Source of the DNA: Paraspadella gotoi
Lineage: Eukaryota > Chaetognatha
Direction of reading: 5' to 3'
Length of the DNA stretch: 64,000 nt
Assembly (NCBI GenBank): GCA_051294375.1
Contig: JBJCIZ010000275.1
Coordinates: forward strand, 28,119-92,118
The translations under genes were made by a program, and so were the position numbers. This document shows positions 13,533-25,070 of this stretch, piece by piece. A model generated the notes under the pieces. The model was not told where the DNA came from. It searched no databases and saw only the letters and a list, made by a program, of their open reading frames with translations. Each line of letters opens with the position of its first letter. The first letter of the stretch is position 1.

Positions 13533-13938
13533 TGTAGAAAAGCCTATCAGTCTCCAGCGCTTGCGGTCCAAGTGTTTCGACAGCGTCGCCGTCCAAAAGG
13601 GTTATGAACAAGAAGTCTCACTGGACGAAGAATCTCCGCTAAGCTGTAGAACGCGAATCCCAAAGTAACTATATTTTGGTGACACAAACGTAGCAGAAAC
13701 GTGCAATATTCGTGACAAAATAACGTAGTGAAAACTCGTAAAAACAGGAACGGTGTTTCGGACGAGGGCTGCGGACCGTGTATCCAATGTCACAAACAAA
13801 CTGGAAAATCCGGTCACTCAAAAAAAATGCCAATGTAAAAATATGAAAAATGACCGATATCGAAAACTGGCTAATGATTAACGAGAGAGAGAGAGAGTGC
13901 CAAAAGGACAGCTAAATACGAGGCGACATTTCTCTTCA
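13533..13938. repeat. Right terminal direct repeat of the LTR-type element
   Basis: It begins TGTAGAAAAGCCTATCAG and ends TCTCTTCA, followed by AACAT. It differs from the left repeat by scattered substitutions and indels, so insertion was not very recent unless sequencing error contributes. Confidence 0.8.
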
Positions 13939-14172
13939 AACATATTTGAGATATGTTCCGGTTTCATAAATGACGTTAAATTCTGGCAAAGTGTCCGAAG
14001 GTCTCTCAAAATGTTTCTTTACATTTTATTTAGTTATTCTAATATGATACCATCATGTTAAAGAGAATTAGTTGATTTTGGTGAAATTTGTGGCCACTGG
14101 ATCAGGGAAAAGTATTTAAAGCTTTAATTCAAGATTTGAAGCCTTTTGTTTTAACTGTTCAACGAGATATGT

Positions 14173-14418
14173 CATCTCCCAAATCCTCCGCCCCGCGGGG
14201 CGGCTCTAGGGGCGGCCCCAGGGGGCAGACTATTCCAGGGGGAGTAGGAAAATGGACATTGAGGGGGCGCCCCCTCTGGATTGCCTCAGGGGGCCGCCGC
14301 CAGGGGGTTTCCCCCTGGGCCAACATTTTGGATCTATTAGGGCGCCCCTAATGCTTAGCCCCCTGGGGCCAAAAAAAGTCAGCCCCTGGGGGTAACCCTT
14401 TGGGCGCAAAAAACTGCT
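14173..14418. mobile_element. GC-rich insertion, truncated at the assembly join
   Basis: Abrupt change from AT-rich DNA to runs of G and C, including the palindrome CCGCCCCGCGGGGCGG near 14188. It corresponds to 22369-22612 of the full copy and stops at the 25-N gap. Confidence 0.7.
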
Positions 14419-14443
14419 NNNNNNNNNNNNNNNNNNNNNNNNN
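14419..14443. other. Assembly join of exactly 25 N
   Basis: Fixed-length N run between the end of duplication copy 1 and the start of copy 2. Confidence 1.
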
Positions 14444-17400
14444 GCAATTATCACGTTTCATTTTTCGTGTCCATTTGAATTTGAATACGCCCAATTCGAA
14501 TTGATTGTAGCGCACCCTGCTGGCAAAAATGCAATTATTATGCAGCCATTAACTTGTGCGTCAAGAGCAGACATCAAATACGCTGACTGTCACCAAATTC
14601 TTCCATCACTTTTGCCTTTCTAGCCTCAAGTTTGGCACCCTTAAAAGCACTTAGCCATCATTCTCTATTTAATCTAAGAGATCATACATTTAAATATTTT
14701 GTGAATAAAGCTAACAATTAACCTCCTTGCCAAAAATCAGCCAGAACTGATTGTGAGAAAGCTGCTCATTGATATAACAAGACGCATTATAGTGAGTTAA
14801 CACCAAGGAGTTCTAGAACTGAGCACCTGTATAAAATTGCCCAATTTTGACTCAAGCTTGTTGACGGGTTGAAGGTTTTGGGGGTTGATGGGTCTTGGGA
14901 GGGGGGTTATGAGAGTTGCGAAGAAATTTTATTTACGAGTCGATGGTAGTGACTAAAATTTACTGAAGAATCATTTTGATTCAAGGCTCGTTGCAGCATT
15001 TGAATGTTATATTAATAACATTAAAAATAGGCCAAAGTTGTTGTTATTAATTACACAAGGTGGAATAGTTTATTGCTTTTGCTGGGGGTGAAGGGGTGGG
15101 GGGTTAAGTTTGGAGGGTGAGGCGGGCTGCGAGACATTTCCAATTCAATTTGAAACACTGGAAATGATTCAGTTTTCTCCCAATTTTTTGGGACAGATGA
15201 CTGACTCTAGATGGATGACAAATGTTCTTCGATCATTAAAGATTACCGTCGATTCAACACAGTGTAGCTTGAATGACAAATAAGCAGCCAGCATAATCTC
15301 TGACAGAAAAAAAATTCTACATAATTTTTGTCAGCTGAGCTGACTTTAGCAGGTTTGACCACTGACAGGTTTTGCTCTGAAATGATGACAGGACAGAATT
15401 CCGCGAAGACTGACAAAAGGATTGATGACAGTTAGCACCGACGAATGATGGACGATTCACAAAACTTTTAAACTTACGAAACATCGCCCTCTCTTATTCC
15501 CTATAGCCTTTTCGATCCGTTTCGAAGCAGGAAGGGAGGGGGAGACGGGATCATCCGGACACACTGTAGTTGACACGGAGATCTGAGCCTCGAATCTCGC
15601 GAAAACTCTTTTTTTATTTAGTTTCAACAACTATATTTCGATTTTTTCGACTCGAGACGCGTATGATTAACAGCGGCGGGGAGACGCGAAACCGAAGTGA
15701 CTCGAACGCCGACCGCCAGACGAGAGCATCTTCGATATGGCGGGGAGAGCAGCGATCGGGGCGCGGGGGTAGCGAGAAGGCAGACACTGAAGGTGAAAAG
15801 GGGAGTTCATCTTTGGAAAAACGGCGACGAAGATTTTGTTAGCGCATTTTCCAGTAACTAATGGGTCTTTCTTAACTTCTCGGCGCCTAGGGTTCTTGAG
15901 TTTTGAAGATTCTTTTTTTGCGTCGAAACGAAAAAAAGTAAATAAAATCGACCCTTCCAGCGAGGAAGCGGGATGAAAAGAGTCTTCTATTTCCGCTTTA
16001 GTTTCTTGTAAAGTTCGAGTTGTAGGTTTTTATGATTTTTTTTTCACTATTTTTATATCGACTTTAGTATTTTTTGGCTGCTGGCCAGTGTCTTTTTGCG
16101 AAAAAAAATCGGTTGCATCGCCGGAGGGGGGGAGCGGAGATAGAGAGGTTGGTTTCCGGATTCATAAGGCGATCGTAGGGGGAGGAGAGTTGATTCGCGA
16201 AAGTGATTTAATTCGAAATGCTACCGTACATCTTTTATTTGGTTCATTATGATTGCGATTCGGCGCGCATGATCGAAGATCGGCGCGAAACGACTCGTTT
16301 TATTAATGAGAAGCAAAAAATGCTGGATGGGTGCGGAATCGGAGGAAGAGGAAATGAGGCAACGAGAGGGAGAGGGGCGAAGGGACGATGAGGGGAGTGA
16401 GCGAATTAATATTTTTTTTTTTTTTTTTTTTGACGTCAGTGGCCGCCGGCGATTAAAAACGGCGCCCGCCGAAGACTCGGAGATTTGGGATTGGAGCAGA
16501 ATATATTTTGTTTTGCGCCCTGCCAGTGCTAGCTGATCGAAGAAGAATATCGACAGTTCACCCTTAGTCATGATTCAGCGAAGGAGAGAAAAAAAAACGA
16601 CGCCAGATTGAATCTCGTTCAAATCGATGCGATTCGCGGTAAAATTCAATCGATCGAAGTGGGAGGTGAGACGCGAAATCCAATAGAAAAAAAATTGGAG
16701 ATTTTCGCCCAAAAAGTGATGCCAGCTTAGCCTGCAAAGAAAACGAGTCTCTAACTCTCGATGGAGGCAAGCAGATGAGGAAAAAATCAGGAAGAGAAGA
16801 AATGCGATTAAATGTTTTTGTTTTTTTTTTTGGTCGGCAATGCCCCGTCAAAAAAAGTACGGGGTAATGGGGAAAACGAAAGATGGGCAAAAAATAAAAT
16901 TTAAATCCAAATATAAGTCGTATAATATTGTTTTTTTGTTCACTTTCAATTAAAAAAACAATAGTAAAAAAGTTTCTACATTTTTTCTCTTTTTTCTTCA
17001 TTTCAGTTTGTTTTTTGTTTTGTTTTGTTTTCTAACCAATGTTTATCTTAAATCAGTCGGGTGGAGCACATCCTGGGTTTTTTTTCGTGGTTAGATGTTC
17101 GAGCAACACAGAGTTGCGCGTCAAACTCTGAAAAGGTTATTCCTTAACCGGAAGCTAAAGTGACGAGAATGCGGGAACACTAATATTATTGATTCGGAAG
17201 GAAAATTTTATACTGAGACAAAAATGCAGGGTTAAAAAAAAAGGAGAGAGAGACACGCAGTAGGACGAAAAGAGGAAGGTGAACTGAATCTCGTGAAACG
17301 CGTGCCTCGAATCCCTGGGAGGAGGATGAGAGGAGGTGAACGAATGAGAAGAGGGTGCCGGTAATTAGACCCGCGTCTGTCTATCACCTCTTAGTATACT

Positions 17401-17509
17401 GAAAACTATTTAAAACGACTGTCCCCATGTATTTAGGGCTTTAATTTCGATACACGCCCACCTTGCTATCTCCTTTTCTTTCAAAAGTTATTCAAGAAAA
17501 TAACTTTTT

Positions 17510-19200
17510 AGTCGGATCTGCTTATCAGCAGATCCCGACTCTATTAATTCACTTTGTCGGTCCGTCTGTCCGCCCCCTCAATATTTTCCCGTTCACTACA
17601 CTCTCCCTATATCATTGTTCAAAACATCGAAACTGATGATAAATCTTGCAAAAAAAAATGATGTCCGTCCGTCTGCGTCCGTCCGTCCATCCGTACCGTC
17701 CCACCCCTTACGCAAAAACAAACACCAATTACTCGTGAAATTGGATGGATGAATGGAACTGAGAATTTTGCGGTGTCGGTAGGGAAAAATGTCGTGATCA
17801 TGAGCCCGTTATATTAAAGTTTCGATGAATCGTCGAGTGGAAATTGAGTTCTAAGATGGAAAAAAATAATAAAAATATTAATCTTCATTATTTGAACACC
17901 AATTACATCAAGAGTCTGGATGGGGGCGATTGACTTGAAATTTTGTCATTTGTCGTAGGAAAGTGTCGTTGATTGAGTGACAATCAGTGTCGATTGGAAT
18001 TCTATTTGAGTAGAAATGTGTTGTCTTTTAAATGGAAAAAAACAAAAAACCTGCTTTCCATAACTGGATTATGCTCTTTTTCGCTTTTATATTTAAAATG
18101 TTAAAAATGAAGGATTTCGTATATTAAATCAAACTTAATTAATCAGTTATTAATCCAATTAGTCAAGTGTAATTTAATCAATAATTAATTAATTAGTCAA
18201 TCAAATCCGCTTCTCCATCCGCTCACCATCTTAGCAAAAAGCTGCCCAATAACTTCGTGATTGGCTGGTTGGATTGATGACATTTTGTGTTGTGGGTAGC
18301 GACAGTGTAAGATGAAGCTGGATATAAGTTTGACCGGAATCGGTGAGATGAAGCTGGATATTAAAAGTTCGAGTAATCGTGTGAGATGAAGCTGGATATA
18401 AAGTTGTCGATGGCAATCGTCGACGAGGAAATGCAGTCTTAAGCGAAAAAAATTAAGTTACAATAACTAAAATATTTTATTATTTTAACCCAATAATTAC
18501 TCTATTTACATCATTTGAATTGGATGGATAGATTGAGTGAAAATTTTGCGCGTGTGGTAGGAAAGTGCATTGCAGACCGAAGCTTATACACAAGTTTCGT
18601 GGAAACGTCAGACGAGTGGAAATGAGTTTAAATAAAAAAAATATGCAGTGCCGCATTTAACTTGAATCTTTTTGCTTTCTCGATCTATATAGTCCTAGAA
18701 TGTTACTTATTTTAACCATTAATTACTCGAATTAATCAAACTTGAATTAATAGATTGAAGAAAGCATAGATATAAAGTTTTGACGAATTGTTGCCATGTG
18801 AAAGATGAGTTTAAAAATGGAAAAAACATTAATCACATTACCAACTTTATTTATTTAGATTTACTAATAATGCTTTAATTAATTAATTAATTATTTTTGA
18901 AAAAATGATACAATTTAAAAAAATGATGCAAGTTGAAAAAATTATATTGCAAGTTGAAAAAATTATGCAATTTGAAAAAAATATACAAGTTTGAAAAGAA
19001 TATGCAAGTTGAAAAAAAGTATGCAGAGTTGAAAAATTAGCCACGTGAAAAATATTATGCCAAGGTTAAAAAGTTCATGCAAGTTTGAAAAAACTATGCC
19101 AGTTGAAGAAATTAGGCCAAGTTGAAAAAAAATTATTGCCAAGTTAAAAAAATGATGCGAATTGTTAAAAATATGTAAATTGAAAAAATGATTGAGTTGC
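17510..19200 (-). mobile_element. Helentron-like element, copy in block A2, one end deleted
   Basis: The terminal hairpin (17511-17540) is followed by a CCGT microsatellite (17660-17702), degenerate ~150-base units, and an array of the ~18-base unit AAGTTGAAAAAATTATGC (18900-19195). The GCAGATCCGAC end and its CTTGTTT terminus are absent. The sequence passes directly into 'agtatcttacc', which in the other block lies about 140 bases beyond that end, so a deletion removed it here. Confidence 0.7.
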
Positions 19201-19572
19201 AGTATCTTACCTTAATTTTATTGTACAATATCTTAAATTTTAATATAAAACTTGAAGAAGATTTTCGTCATCTGAACATATCACTTTCAGTTGTAACGCA
19301 CTCGTCAAACTATTTATGGTAAATGCTCTGAAGAAATCGAGCAAAACGTTTTCTCTCTTTTTTTTAAATAGTAGTACTAGCGCGTCAAAAATCTTTAGAG
19401 TAAACTCAAAATTTTATTCTGATAGAATTTTTGCCTTTTAAGCTGAACGTTTATGACCATATCTCGGAAATATTGTTTGGAATTTTAAAATGAAATATGA
19501 CACTCATCCTACAGGGACTTGCCATAAATAATTATATACAAAAAATAAATTAAATTAGCTCCCTATGAGGTA

Positions 19573-19925
19573 TCTATATTAAAGGGTGATATAGACAGAG
19601 GAAGGGTGAATTCAGGCTATTAAAATTGTTAAATGCCTGAAAGGGATTAGGATAATAGGCTATTTCAGGAAACACATTGCCAAAGATCATGCTTGATTTA
19701 TGTCAGGCTGTAAGTTGGTTTGAGTCTCTCATCATATGTGTAAAAACACTTGATTCCATCCTGTTGCATTCTGAAGGGCTCGCATTTTTTTCTCTTTCAA
19801 AATCATACAAACATCTGGATATCAAACAGCCAGAACAATTAGACTGCTTCTGTAAGAACAAATTTTCCATCTTTGATTCTGTATATTATAATTGAGAGGG
19901 ATATTTTTCCCTTGAATGACATATA
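19573..19925 (+). pseudogene. LINE endonuclease fragment, duplicate in block A2
   Basis: Same sequence as 11424-11760, with extra one-base indels that break the frame around the QETH motif. It is followed directly by the LTR-type element starting at 19930. Confidence 0.55.
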
Positions 19926-19929
19926 AACA

Positions 19930-22129
19930 TGTAGAAACTATCAGTCTCCACCTTGCTGTGCGGTCCAAGGCCGTTCAAGCGTCGCCGTCCAAAAAGACGG
20001 GTTAATGACAAGCAGTCTTCACTGACTGAAGAATCTCTGCTAAAGTGCTAGAAACGCGAATTTCCCAAAGTAAACGTATATCTTTGGGTGAACACAAAAC
20101 GTAGCAGTAACGTTGGCAATATCTGACAAAAATAAGTAGTGATAAACTGCGTAAAAAACAACGGTTGTTCGCACGAGCGACGTGTATCCGAAAATGTTCA
20201 ACGAAAACAACTGAAAAATCCGCGTCTCAAAAAAATGCCACACGGTAAAAATATATAAAATGACCGATATCGAAAACTGGCGTATGATTAAAGACGAGAG
20301 AGTGACCAAAACAGACACAAAATACGTAGCGAATGTTCTCTCTCACCCCCATCAGTAAAAAAGTACCATCTTTTTACACTAAAGAGAAAAAGAAAAAATC
20401 GCCAGAGTTAAGCATAAAGCAGTACTAAGTCTCAATAGGCCTGAAAAATCACTCCCGCGTACTCTAAAATCGGATCAATGATATAGTTAGATACTTAAGA
20501 ATTGCTACGTGAAAAAGCCCAAGAAGAAAAAAGAGTATCCCCCATCGTAAATTTAAATCAAAATTCCGAATCACATGAGTTTCAGATACTTCAAATTGAC
20601 ACATAAAAAGATAAAAAAATATATCCCCCATCGTCAAATGACAGGTGACTAAATCCAAAAATTTCCAAAAATTTCACAAAAATTTGGGCCAAAAAAAATT
20701 CAAAAATTCCACCAAAATTGCGCAAAATTCAAATTCACAAAATTCGCAAACTTTTTTTCACCTTATCCACATTCTTCAATTTTACACGTTTTCCACATTT
20801 CAGGCAGCTCTTTAGTTCGTTAGGAGTTCTTAAAGTTACACCTTCGACGCGCCGATATCCCTGACTAGGACTTTCATTGCCGACGTCGCCTTGACATTCT
20901 CAGCTCGCGTTTCTTTGTTCTCTTGGCCAGTCATGACCAGCGACTTCGAATGGTGGCGTCCATTGCCAGACGGCACACCCCGAGAGAGTGGAGTGGTGAG
21001 CGGTGTGTCCGAGCTGTAGCATCGAAACACAGCCCCTTTTTGTACACAAAAGGTTTTTTAATATCAGCGCCATCGAAAAGATACAGAAGCACCGAACCAA
21101 TGAAATGGCTTTTTCCACAAAACAAACATGAAGCCTTCGTCGCCATACTACATGTCCGTCGTCGTAAAAGACGGCTGATCTCTCGGGAGATGGCGTCGAC
21201 TTGGGCATCGTCTTGTTCCAGTCCCGTTTCTCCGCCGCGGAATTGGCGGTTCCTTGGAGATGTCGTGGCAATCCTGGGGGACGCAATCCCCCACAAATAA
21301 ATTCGTTGAAAACGTTGAAGAGCAGGAAGCCTTCGTGGAGTTGGAGAGGAAACGGGATCGAATCAAAGGCCCTGTTCTCTCCATTTTTCGTATTTCCCTG
21401 AAGTTCTGAATCCTCTTCAACCGTGCTCGAACCTCTTCTCTTGAAGATTCCCATCATTGTTTCGAGTCGCCCGGTTCAAGTAACGTTGCTTTTAAAACAA
21501 TCAGGATCTCAGGAAGTGATCCATTGACCACCAAGGAATATGTCTTGGTAACTAAATCCGGTGTCTCCCGCCGCTACGGTCCGAGAAATCAAACATGTTT
21601 CAGTCGAATTTCTTCTCTTAACTGCGCTTTTAATCCAAATCTTTAATCGCCGTTATTCCGCAAGCCATATTCATTGTTTTAACTGCTAGAAAAGCCTATT
21701 CAGCTCCAGCGCTTGCGGTCCAACGTGTTTCGACAGCGTCGCCGTCCAAAAAGGGTTATGACAAGAAGTCTCACTGGCACTCGAAAATCTCCGCTAAGCT
21801 GTTAGAACGCGACATTCCCAAAGTTAAGCTATATCTTTGGTGACGACAAACGCTAGCAGAGCGACGTGCAATACGTTTGCTGACAAAATAACGTAGTGAT
21901 GACAAACTCGTAAAAACAGAACGGTGTTTTCGCGTACGAGGGCTGCGACCGTGTATTCCAAATTGTCACAAAAACAAACTGAAAAATCCCGGCTCACCAA
22001 AAACAAATGCCCAATGGTAAAAATATGAAAAATGAACCGATATCGAAACACTGTGTATGATTAACAGAGAGAGAGAGAGACGTGCCAAAAAAGCCGACAC
22101 GCTAAATACGAGGCGACATTTCTCGTTCA
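19930..22129. mobile_element. LTR-type element, duplicate in block A2
   Basis: Terminal direct repeats at 19930-20345 and 21684-22129. The right flank begins AACAT (22130-22134), and AACA precedes the left repeat. Content matches 11774-13938 with many indels. Confidence 0.7.
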
Positions 22130-22368
22130 AACATATTCGGATAATGTTCCGCGTTTCATAAATGACGTTAAATCTCGCAAAGTGGTCGAAGCGTCTCTCA
22201 TAATGTTTTCTTACATTTTATTTAGTTATTCCTAATATGATACCATCCATGTTAACAGAGAATAGTTGATTTTTGGGTGAAATTTCTGGCCACTGGATCA
22301 GGAGAAAGATTAAAGCTTTATATCAAGTTTGACAGCCTTTTGTTTCTAACTGTTCAACGAGATATGTC

Positions 22369-22899
22369 AACTCCCAAATCCTCCGCCCCGCGGGGCGGGT
22401 CTAGGGGCGGCCCCAGGGGGCAGACTATTCCAGGGGGAGTAGGAAAATGGACATTGAGGGGCGCCCCCTCTGGATTGCCTCAGGGGGCCGCCGCCCAGGG
22501 GGTTTCCCCCTGGGCCAACATTTTGAGTCTATTAGGGCGCCCCTAATGCTTAGCCCCCTGGGGCCAAAAAAAGTCAGCCCCTGGGGGTAACCCTTTGGGC
22601 GCACAAAAACTGTCCCCACGGGCGAGTTAATAGAGAACCAAGTTTAGATGACGAAAAATATACTTTCTGATCTATGTTATTATATCTGAGAATATTTTTC
22701 CCTGTCTGTTACTCTCTCCCCCTGGACGAGTGACCCTTGCGGGCTCCAAAAAAGAGGCCTACAGGCGGGCCCCCCTAGGCGATACAGGATTTGCCTCGCC
22801 CCTCGGGGCCCCCCGCGGAGCCCCGCCGCCGGGCCGCCCCCCAGCCACCGCCACGCGGGGGCGTCGGAAGCGATTCTGAAGGATGACCATAACACTTGG
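22369..22899. mobile_element. GC-rich retroposed insertion of about 530 bp
   Basis: Two strongly GC-rich patches (22380-22620 and 22730-22880) are separated by an AT-rich spacer. The flanks carry a diverged ~15-base direct repeat: 'tcaacgagatatgtc' on the left (22354-22368) and 'tcaacacgaggatctgg' on the right (22900-22916). The homologous locus in the other block (reverse strand near 36640-36660) has one copy, 'tcaacagaagatgtctgg', and no insert. A long target duplication suggests target-primed reverse transcription. No A-tail, tRNA-like promoter or open frame was recognised. Confidence 0.65.
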
Positions 22900-22916
22900 T
22901 CAACACGAGGATCTGG

Positions 22917-23280
22917 CCGCCCAAAACAATTTCTCCTCTTCTGTCTCGTTTCTTCAGTATTGATGTAAACCTTGATGAACAGCTTTTGTTTTATCTTGAA
23001 ATAAATATCATATTTATCAATAGTTAACATATTTTTATCTATTCTAAAAAATGTAATATCTACATTATTTACTAAGAAAAAATGTTTTAATTTGATCTTG
23101 AATAATCTTCTCAATTGAAAACAAATCAACTCAAGACGAACAAATTTCTTCTGCGCTGCCGACATACTTCTACTATTAACTCTTTGTTATACTCTGTCAC
23201 GCCGCCTTAAAACCTCAGTCACGCGTTGTTTTTTTTTATCACGGCGCTTCGTCACGCAGTCACGCAACTCTTGCGACTGC
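22917..23280. other. AT-rich sequence shared with block B, upstream of Gypsy gag
   Basis: It matches, in reverse, 31260-31480 and 36370-36640, so it was linked to the Gypsy gag sequence before duplication or dispersal. It may be the Gypsy leader or LTR remnant, but no TG/CA ends were identified. Confidence 0.4.
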
Positions 23281-23289
23281 GCCACACAT

Positions 23290-24502
23290 GGGGAACCACA
23301 ACGTTGAACCCAACACCAACCTCTCACAGGCGGGAAAAAATGTCAACTTGAACACTTTCGAGCTACCATCAGAGTCTAACAACACCGGTAAGCCAACTAA
23401 GACAACAATCGCTTCCAAATGAGGCCGATTGCGACGCTATTTGTCATGCCTTCTGCTCGGCCCAGCGTAGCTAGGCAAGGAACAACCATTACGCAAACAC
23501 CAGCTCTGCAAGTCTAGGAGTCGCCGATAGTCGCGACACCGCCCCATATGATTCACGTTTTCCACACGCCTCAACAGTCGAGGAACTTTGACACGCTACG
23601 CTATCATGGCCGTATTCGGGCCGGCAGCACTCATGGAGCGAACTCCAGATGAAATGATGAGCCTCCGCCGCCGCTCCTCACCGCCGCCACGCAGGCTCGA
23701 ACAAGCTGCACAGACCGGTAACGACTGCCAGATATCGATCTGTCAAACATTGAAATCTGGATTAACAGCGAATCGCAGGCCTCTTATACTCATGCCGGGC
23801 ATTGATCGCTCCAAAAAACGAAAAATTTTGCCGCCAGCTTTAAGAATCTAAAACTAAACGCGTATAAGCCTCGATCCCAAAGTTACATCAGGTTTCCTCT
23901 CTTCGGAGATACAACAAAGCAACATGGTAAACCTCTTTTTCATATCTGAGAAAAGTGTACTAGGCTCACCCGGCCGCGCAACAGACTCGGATGAATCGTG
24001 AAACCGTCAAAATTACTCGCACAACTCTCGATGACGTGCGCAAAGAGAAGGTTCTTCAGGAGCTGCCAGCTGAAATACGCCACCAACTTGAAGACAAAGC
24101 GAGCTTGTTGAAATCGCTAATTGACATTTTGACAACGAGGGAAATCCTAAAATTTGACAAATGTCATCTCTCGTAAACCACGTGAAACAGGGCCACAAAG
24201 GGCGACACAAATCCGAATTGGACGACAAGGTTGGCGTCAATGCCGTCAATGTCAAACCAAAAAGAAGCTTTAATGGAAAGAAGAAGTCAAGTCAAGGACA
24301 AAAAGCTAAACCAAAGCCAAAGCTTAAAACGCTATGCCACAAGCACAACAAGTTCAACAAAGTCGCTTGGTTTTGCGAGCCAGGCTGTGCTAAGTTTGAT
24401 GAGACTGAACGCAAGCACAAGGAAAACGCCAGAGGGGGACACCAACGGTGAACGCCGTCCCCCAAGAATCAAACCGATCACCAGTGACAAACGATTTGCT
24501 CT
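23290..24502 (+). pseudogene. gag: Ty3/Gypsy gag and start of protease, decayed
   Basis: A start at 23289 opens a frame beginning MGNHNVEPNTN. The frame then breaks several times. Residues near 24010-24100 resemble the conserved capsid end of metazoan Gypsy Gag (TRTTLDDVRKEKVLQELP). A basic linker follows, then a C-x2-H-x9-C-x3-C finger (LCHKHNKFNKVAWFCEPGC, about 24333-24390). The sequence matches the minus-strand relics at 29452-31150 and 34539-36300. Just as the protease should begin, at TTCATC (24502-24507), it switches into an LTR-like sequence. In-frame stops and frameshifts rule out function. Confidence 0.7.
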
Positions 24503-25070
24503 TCATCAGCGGCCATTGGTGCCAGGGGTAAGTCATTCGCCTCCCAACCCAAAGGTCCGGGGTTCTAGTCCGGTGGTCACCTAGCAGTTAAGAGGGACGG
24601 GGCACTTAACCCGCCTGTAACACGGTTTTACAGCCTGATCCGAAAACTCAGGGACTGCTTATATTGAACGGTTCTGTCACTTACACATAACAATTATTAC
24701 TGTCTCTTCATTGGTGAGCCCAACTTCCGAACACAACAGCAACAACAACACTTTCAGGCGACATGCCTCAACTTGGTGACGAACTTTCCACCAACAACAA
24801 TTTACTGAAGAGACGCAACAGACTTCTCCCTTCGGGAGGGGGGGATGTATGGTGGACTAAAATTCATCAGCGGCCATTGGTGCCAGAGGCAAGTCATTTG
24901 CTTCCCAACCCAAAGGTCCGGGGTTCTAGCCCGGTGGTTGCCTAGCAGTTAAGAGGGACGGGGCACTTAACCCGCCTGTAACACGGTGTTACAGCCTGAT
25001 CCGAAGCTCAGGGACTGCTTATATTGAACGGTTCTGTCACTAACACTTAACAATTATTACTGTCTCTTCA
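24502..25070 (+). mobile_element. Miniature LTR element (TRIM-like deletion derivative)
   Basis: Two near-identical direct repeats (24502-24720 and 24846-25070) flank only 125 bases. Directly after the first repeat comes TTGGTGAGCCCAAC, resembling the TTGGTGACCCC primer-binding region common in animal Gypsy elements. Directly before the second is a polypurine tract (24834-24845), then TG (24846). The second repeat ends TCTTCA, giving TG...CA ends. The short interior reads as the beginning of one protein joined to a pol-like C-terminus. The first repeat lacks its first ~17 bases, having recombined with gag-pro at the shared hexamer TTCATC. Two tandem SINEs are the alternative. Confidence 0.6.
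24512..24590 (+). other. tRNA-like segment inside the first terminal repeat
   Basis: 'ccattggtgccaggggtaag' resembles the 5' half and A box of a tRNA. 'cgcctcccaac' resembles the anticodon loop of tRNA-Gly(CCC). GGTTCTAGTCC (24561-24571) is a one-mismatch B box. The anticodon stem does not pair, so this is not a functional tRNA gene. The same segment recurs at 24873-24950. Confidence 0.5.

Larger units (their letters stand above)
11774..13938. mobile_element. Non-autonomous LTR-type element, 2165 bp, with 5-base target duplication
   Basis: Two direct repeats of 397 and 406 bases (11774-12170 and 13533-13938) each start TG and end CA. They bracket a 1.36 kb interior. The pentamer AACAT sits immediately outside both ends (11769-11773 and 13939-13943). 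The matching locus in the other repeat block (reverse strand near 36870-36890) lacks the element and has a single AACGT there, giving an empty site. No gag or pol is visible and I see no clear primer-binding site or polypurine tract, so the class (LARD/TRIM-like or another direct-repeat element) is inferred from end structure only. Confidence 0.75.
6903..14418. repeat. Tandem duplication A, copy 1
   Basis: This block matches 14444-22612 from end to end: both begin in an 'aattatgcacgt...ccatttgaat' stretch and both run to 'aaccctttgggcgca'. Two assembly gaps (10140-10939 and 11297-11423) lie inside this copy where copy 2 has real sequence. Copy 2 differs from copy 1 mainly by frequent one-base insertions and deletions. 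The join between copies is exactly 25 N. Confidence 0.85.
14444..22612. repeat. Tandem duplication A, copy 2 (indel-rich)
   Basis: End-to-end match of 6903-14418, with real sequence where copy 1 has gaps. Single-base insertions and deletions are spread over the whole length, in coding-like, simple and repeat sequence alike. That resembles uncorrected long-read error more than evolutionary divergence. Confidence 0.85.

Noticed and set aside
24512-24590. Functional tRNA-Gly gene
   Set aside because: The anticodon stem and acceptor stem do not pair; only boxes and loop are tRNA-like.
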